In this document: positions 6,120 to 9,105 of the stretch, in pieces
Layout of the letters: each line of letters opens with the position of its first letter
Numbering within the stretch: position 1 is the first letter of the stretch
Source of the DNA: Gammaproteobacteria bacterium
GTDB lineage: Bacteria > Pseudomonadota > Gammaproteobacteria > CAJXQU01
Length of the DNA stretch: 9,105 nucleotides
Assembly (NCBI GenBank): GCA_026984275.1
Contig: JALSSM010000348.1
Span: forward strand, 1 to 9,105
Reading direction: 5' to 3'
The notes under the pieces: generated by a model
Told to the model about the DNA's origin: nothing
The model's input: the letters and a program-made list of their open reading frames with translations, nothing else
Databases searched by the model: none
Made by a program: the position numbers and the translations under genes

Positions 6120-7095
6120 ATGCCTGAAACTCTTCTACTAATCGATGAAAACTATCTAATCGTTGTGCCGAGATCTGACCATTTTCCACGGCGTTGGTGA
6201 TTGCACATCCTGGCTCATGGGTATGACTACAGTTGCTAAATTTGCATTGCTCGAGGAATGGTTCGAAGTCATGGTAGTATTGTTCCAGTTCGCTCAGGCT
6301 ACAGGGCTTTGGCGTAAATTCCCGTATTCCCGGTGAGTCAATTAGATCACCCCCGGTTGGAAGATGATAGAGGATGCTGTTACTTGTCGTATGACTGCCC
6401 AGTCCTGTCGCTTCAGAAAGTTCACCCACCCGAATTTCCAGGTCAGGAATCAATGAATTGATCAGTGATGATTTTCCAGCACCGGATGCTCCAACAAAAA
6501 CGCTGGTCTGATCAATCAACATTTTCTGTAGCTCATCCAGTCCATGATCTTTATAACTAGATGTTTTAATAATGGGAATTTTAAGCTCGAAATAGGGTTC
6601 CAGGATTGACTCTATAGCTGCCCAATGATCGTCTTCTTCAACCAGATCGATTTTATTAAGAATAATAAAAGAGGGTATATCGATTTGTTCAGATGCCACG
6701 AGGAATCGATCGATCATATCAGGGTGGATGCCGGGAAGAATGGGTACAACAATACCGATCTGGGTGATGTTAGCAGCAATCATGCGGATCTCACCTCGAA
6801 ATCCCGGTCGACATAAAAGAGTTTTTCTCTCCAGAACCTGGCTGATAACACCAGTGAATGGTTCCTGATCTTGATGCCAGAAAACCCGATCACCCGCGAC
6901 CAGTTTTCCCAGATGTTGACGAATAGAACATTTATATTGAGTACCGTCCTCTGATTCGATCAGTACTTTTTTCCCGAAGTTTGTGATCACGAGACCGGGT
7001 TTTTCTTCGGCACCCGAATTTTCCTGATCAAGTTTTACATTTCTTTTTTCACTTAACCTTCTTTTTTGTTGATCGCTTAATCTTCTCTTGGCCAT
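6118..7095 (-). CDS. rsgA: Small ribosomal subunit biogenesis GTPase RsgA
   Basis: Circularly permuted GTPase that binds the immature 30S subunit and releases late maturation factors on GTP hydrolysis. The 325-residue product begins MAKRRLSDQQKRRL, the usual basic N-terminus, followed by an OB-fold (about 33-110). The GTPase motifs come in permuted order: G4 NKID (147-150), G1/P-loop GASGAGKS (202-209), switch-I Thr in GSHTTS (233-238), and G3 DSPG (253-256). The C-terminal zinc site is Cys284, Cys289, His291 and Cys297. Length is in the family range. It starts 12 bp after the stop of the upstream methyltransferase-like gene on the same strand, so the two are probably one transcript. No strong ribosome-binding site precedes the ATG. 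It converges with the phasin gene and its stop overlaps that gene's terminator. Confidence 0.97.
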   Translation of the reverse strand: MAKRRLSDQQKRRLSEKRNVKLDQENSGAEEKPGLVITNFGKKVLIESEDGTQYKCSIRQHLGKLVAGDRVFWHQDQEPFTGVISQVLERKTLLCRPGFRGEIRMIAANITQIGIVVPILPGIHPDMIDRFLVASEQIDIPSFIILNKIDLVEEDDHWAAIESILEPYFELKIPIIKTSSYKDHGLDELQKMLIDQTSVFVGASGAGKSSLINSLIPDLEIRVGELSEATGLGSHTTSNSILYHLPTGGDLIDSPGIREFTPKPCSLSELEQYYHDFEPFLEQCKFSNCSHTHEPGCAITNAVENGQISAQRLDSFHRLVEEFQA

Positions 7096-7107
7096 GTGAT
7101 CAGGTTT

Positions 7108-7563
7108 TTAGAACCATCGGCGGACAGATTTTTTATAATCAAGGTATTGCTGGTCGAATTTTTCTTCCAGAATTTTTTCTTCGGGAATAATCTGTTGTAT
7201 TGTGATCAGGAATATAAACACGGGTAATAAAAGGAAGGGCGAAAAACTACCCAGCAGGATCGCCCACCCGATCAACAGTAACAATAAACCGACGTACATG
7301 GGATTTCGGGTGACTTTATACAGGCCGGAGGTCACCAGCTTTTTAGCCTTTTCAGGATGGATGGGGTTGACGGTGGTCTGTACACGGAAAAATTGTACTA
7401 TCGACAACCCATCTGTAAAAAGAGCGAGAATGATGGGTAAAAAACCGATCTTGTTCCAAGGTGTGGGAATGATCTCGAATATTGGCAGGTATCTATCAAA
7501 TAACCACATTAAACCTGCAATGAGTAACATATATACAGGAGGTGGAATCTTCAGTTTAAGCAT
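7108..7563 (-). CDS. ICMT/PEMT-like membrane methyltransferase family protein
   Basis: The 151-residue product is a polytopic membrane protein with hydrophobic segments at about 10-22, 40-58, 89-106 and 107-126. It carries the C-terminal signature of the isoprenylcysteine carboxyl methyltransferase / phospholipid methyltransferase superfamily: TTVNPIHPEKAKKLVTSG, GLYKVTRNPMYVG (80-92), then EEKILEEKF ... YLDYKKSVRRWF. In this superfamily the region binds S-adenosylmethionine, with Arg/Asn/Pro/Tyr of RNPMY and the later Glu residues important. The bacterial substrate is unknown; protein isoprenylcysteine is unlikely, and a lipid or small isoprenoid is possible. The ATG at 7563 is chosen because homologues start just before KIPPP; an in-frame TTG at 7575 would add four residues. 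Neither has a good ribosome-binding site. It lies 12 bp upstream of rsgA. Confidence 0.85.
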   Translation of the reverse strand: MLKLKIPPPVYMLLIAGLMWLFDRYLPIFEIIPTPWNKIGFLPIILALFTDGLSIVQFFRVQTTVNPIHPEKAKKLVTSGLYKVTRNPMYVGLLLLLIGWAILLGSFSPFLLLPVFIFLITIQQIIPEEKILEEKFDQQYLDYKKSVRRWF

Positions 7564-7684
7564 GTGGGTTGACAATCGTCATTCAATAATTCCAGCAAAG
7601 TTATACGTGTTTAAATTCTAAACCATAAACCCCTGGCTGGAAAATCTCTATGCCACTTTATTTTCACGGGGGTATAATTTGATC
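7564..7684. promoter_or_regulatory. Divergent promoter region between the methyltransferase gene and slyX
   Basis: This 121-bp spacer must hold promoters for both directions. On the plus strand TATAAT is at 7673-7678. On the minus strand the best -10 is TATAAC (7605-7600), with a poor -35 (TTATGG) at 17 bases spacing, which would place a start near 7593. No clear operator or hairpin is seen. Confidence 0.4.
7673..7678 (+). promoter_or_regulatory. Perfect -10 hexamer just before slyX
   Basis: TATAAT ends six bases before the slyX ATG. Transcription would begin at or near the A of that ATG, giving a leaderless or nearly leaderless mRNA. The -35 region (about 7650-7655, ATGCCA) is poor and there is no TG extension, so activity is uncertain. 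Confidence 0.4.
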
Positions 7685-7897
7685 ATGAGTGAAAAACGAA
7701 TAGTAGAACTTGAAACAAAGCAGGCTTATCAGGAAGACTTGATCCAGGATCTCAACAAAATTATTTTTGAGCAGCAAAAGAGGCTCGAAAAACTGGAAGA
7801 AGCTTGCAAATATTTACTTGAACAGACAAAAGAACTCGCTGAGATCACATCCTCTGATGGTTCTGCAACGGTTGATGAAAAACCACCTCATTATTGA
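7685..7897 (+). CDS. slyX: SlyX family protein
   Basis: Small cytoplasmic coiled-coil protein of unknown function. The 70-residue product has the family pattern: ELETKQAYQEDLIQDLNKII (about 8-27), a heptad-rich helix to about residue 53, a short polar stretch, and the hallmark C-terminal PPHY. Length matches SlyX of E. coli (72). The ATG at 7685 is preferred over an in-frame TTG two codons earlier, which overlaps the -10-like TATAAT. There is no ribosome-binding site at normal distance; a GGGGG about 13 bases upstream is too far and lies in the promoter. The stop codon sits within the 12-bp palindrome TATTGATCAATA. Role in this organism cannot be inferred. Confidence 0.92.
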   Translation: MSEKRIVELETKQAYQEDLIQDLNKIIFEQQKRLEKLEEACKYLLEQTKELAEITSSDGSATVDEKPPHY

Positions 7898-7988
7898 TCA
7901 ATAGAACGCCTGAGAAATGCCCGGTTGTTATTTATTGATAATAAATGATCTATATCCTGTTTGAATGACATTTTAGATTTAGAATCAG
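7898..7988. other. A/T-rich spacer between slyX and the phosphoesterase gene
   Basis: A 91-bp stretch between two plus-strand genes. It starts within a 12-bp palindrome (7892-7903) overlapping the slyX stop and has an A/T inverted repeat at 7930-7946 (7-base arms, GAT loop). Neither has a following T-run, so no terminator is called. No clear ribosome-binding site is seen before the next gene. Confidence 0.4.
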
Positions 7989-8930
7989 ATGATGGACAAT
8001 AATATTCAACAGGCTCTCGAAAAACGGCTTGGTGTGGTGCATGCCAGACAGAGATTGGGCATTGAACAGGATGCTGAACCCAAAGTCTTTGGTGGAGGGC
8101 TTAATTTTTTTCATCCCGAAAACTGGTACTCCATCCATGCGATGATCCGATACACGCTCAAGGCCAGCGGCCTTTACTGGCGTGGTCGCAACAACAGTCT
8201 GAAACACCGGCTCGTCAACAATGATATTTTCCTTCCACACCTGCCATCAGCTTTTGATGGATATACGCTGCTGCATTTAAGTGATCTGCATGTTGATCTG
8301 CATCCTGAAGCCATGAATGCCATGATCAAGAAGATTCAGCCCCTTGAATATAATGCCTGTATTCTGACGGGTGATTATCGAGCGCAGACCAGTGGTTCGA
8401 TTGATGCTGCCATGAATGGTATGCGACGTGTTCTTGAGCACCTGGAAGGTCCTGTTTATGCCGTTCTGGGGAATCATGACAGCATAAGAATGGTACCGGG
8501 TCTGGAAGAGGCTGGCGTGCAAATATTGCTCAATGAATCCCATCAAATTACATCAGGTGATGCCAGTATTTATCTGGCAGGTATTGATGATGCGCATTAT
8601 TTTCGTGTCGATAATATAGAAAAAGCGGCATCCGATATCCCTTCAGAAGCCGTGTCGCTCCTGCTTTCACATACACCTGAGATTTATCGACAAGCCGCTC
8701 ATGCCGGGTTTGATGTGATGTTCTCTGGCCATACACATGGAGGACAGATCTGTTTACCGGGTGGTTATCCGATCACGCTGGATGCCAAGTGTCCACGTCG
8801 TATGGGGTCAGGCAACTGGGATTATCATCATCTGAAAGGTTATACCTCGGCAGGAGCGGGTACCTGTATTGTCAATGTCAGACTGAACTGTCCACCTGAA
8901 ATTACCCTGCACAGATTAAGACAAGCATAA
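7989..8930 (+). CDS. Calcineurin-like metallophosphoesterase
   Basis: Predicted two-metal phosphoesterase. The 313-residue product has the full motif set: DLH (Asp99, His101), GDYR (128-131, Asp129), GNHD (161-164), SHTPE with His228, and GHTHGGQ (247-253, His248 and His250). The order and spacing suit the YkuE-like group. Unlike many of that group it has no signal peptide or membrane anchor and carries a roughly 90-residue N-terminal region of unknown role, including GGLNFFHPENWYS (35-47) and SGLYWRGRN (60-68). The substrate is unknown; phospholipid-type, nucleotide or phosphoprotein substrates are all possible. The start is either ATG at 7989 or the adjacent ATG at 7992; neither has a clear ribosome-binding site. 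It follows slyX by 91 bp and converges with a minus-strand gene whose stop is 12 bp away. Confidence 0.9.
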   Translation: MMDNNIQQALEKRLGVVHARQRLGIEQDAEPKVFGGGLNFFHPENWYSIHAMIRYTLKASGLYWRGRNNSLKHRLVNNDIFLPHLPSAFDGYTLLHLSDLHVDLHPEAMNAMIKKIQPLEYNACILTGDYRAQTSGSIDAAMNGMRRVLEHLEGPVYAVLGNHDSIRMVPGLEEAGVQILLNESHQITSGDASIYLAGIDDAHYFRVDNIEKAASDIPSEAVSLLLSHTPEIYRQAAHAGFDVMFSGHTHGGQICLPGGYPITLDAKCPRRMGSGNWDYHHLKGYTSAGAGTCIVNVRLNCPPEITLHRLRQA

Positions 8931-8942
8931 AATTTATTTTTG

Positions 8943-9105
8943 TTAATAAGGTCGCCTTCTTATTTTAAGTATGAATAGTATTCGGGAAAGGCTCAACTCA
9001 ATCACAATAAACAGCAATACCAGATAACATATCCTCCACCATTCGAGATCAAGGACTGAGGACACGGCGAATAGGGGAAACAATGACTCCGGGATTTGAT
9101 CCAGC
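8943..9105 (-). CDS. C-terminal end of an unidentified membrane protein, cut by window edge
   Basis: Reading the minus strand from 9104, a frame stays open for 53 codons to a TAA at 8945-8943. It begins LDQIPESLFPLFAVSSVLDL, then EWWRICYLVLLFIVIELSLS and a basic tail KIRRRPY. The hydrophobic stretch (about residues 26-47) looks like a final membrane helix followed by a positive cytoplasmic end. The other two minus frames close early. The start and most of the gene lie beyond 9105, and I do not recognise the family. It is convergent with the phosphoesterase gene, 12 bp apart, with no intrinsic terminator visible between them. Confidence 0.55.
   Translation of the reverse strand, partial: LDQIPESLFPLFAVSSVLDLEWWRICYLVLLFIVIELSLSRILFILKIRRRPY

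Noticed and set aside
7202..7621. 139-codon open frame on the plus strand opposite the methyltransferase-like gene
   Set aside because: Antisense to a well-supported membrane protein; composition is not protein-family-like and there is no start signal.
7892..7903. Palindrome TATTGATCAATA at the slyX stop as a terminator
   Set aside because: Only 12 bp, A/T-rich and without a T-run; too weak for an intrinsic terminator.
1..9105. Mobile element, CRISPR array, tRNA or defence system
   Set aside because: No transposase, integrase, regularly spaced repeats, tRNA-like cloverleaf or known defence motifs were seen on either strand.

Overview
The window looks like chromosome from a gammaproteobacterium of moderate G+C content, probably one that stores polyhydroxyalkanoate (PHA). 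It carries the Tol-Pal cluster in the order tolQ-tolR-tolA-tolB-pal-cpoB on the minus strand, with ruvB just upstream. It also has a phasin, rsgA, slyX and a metallophosphoesterase. The genus cannot be fixed from this sequence. There are no rRNA or tRNA genes, CRISPR arrays, insertion sequences or prophage genes. Nearly every base is in a gene or a short spacer, and the longest spacer is about 174 bp.

Minus strand, 4333 down to 1: a compact Tol-Pal operon. TolQ and TolR form the proton-driven inner-membrane motor and TolA spans the periplasm. TolB and the lipoprotein Pal form the outer-membrane end, and CpoB (start of gene only, cut by the left edge) links the system to peptidoglycan synthesis during division. 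Spacing is tight: tolQ/tolR 16 bp, tolR/tolA overlapping by 4 bp, tolA/tolB 4 bp, tolB/pal 41 bp, pal/cpoB 38 bp. ruvB (Holliday-junction branch-migration motor) lies 150 bp upstream on the same strand. The thioesterase gene ybgC, which commonly opens the tol operon, is not there, and ruvA/ruvC are not next to ruvB.

5528-6120: a divergent spacer and a small plus-strand phasin gene. The phasin has a perfect TTGACA -35, an A-rich upstream element, a 14-bp perfect palindrome at the predicted transcription start, a good ribosome-binding site, codon choice typical of highly expressed genes, and a strong intrinsic terminator. It is the best-defined regulatory unit in the window.

6118-7563: a probable two-gene minus-strand unit, an ICMT/phospholipid-methyltransferase-like membrane protein followed by rsgA (30S ribosome-maturation GTPase). 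7564-7684 is a divergent spacer. 7685-8930 carries slyX and a calcineurin-like metallophosphoesterase on the plus strand. The right edge (8943-9105) holds the C-terminal end of an unidentified minus-strand membrane protein.

I found no clear new multi-gene system. The points most worth a second look are the phasin control region, the rearranged ruvB-tol junction (no ybgC, ruvB apart from ruvAC), a possibly leaderless slyX transcript, and a marked excess of the palindrome TGATCA across the window.
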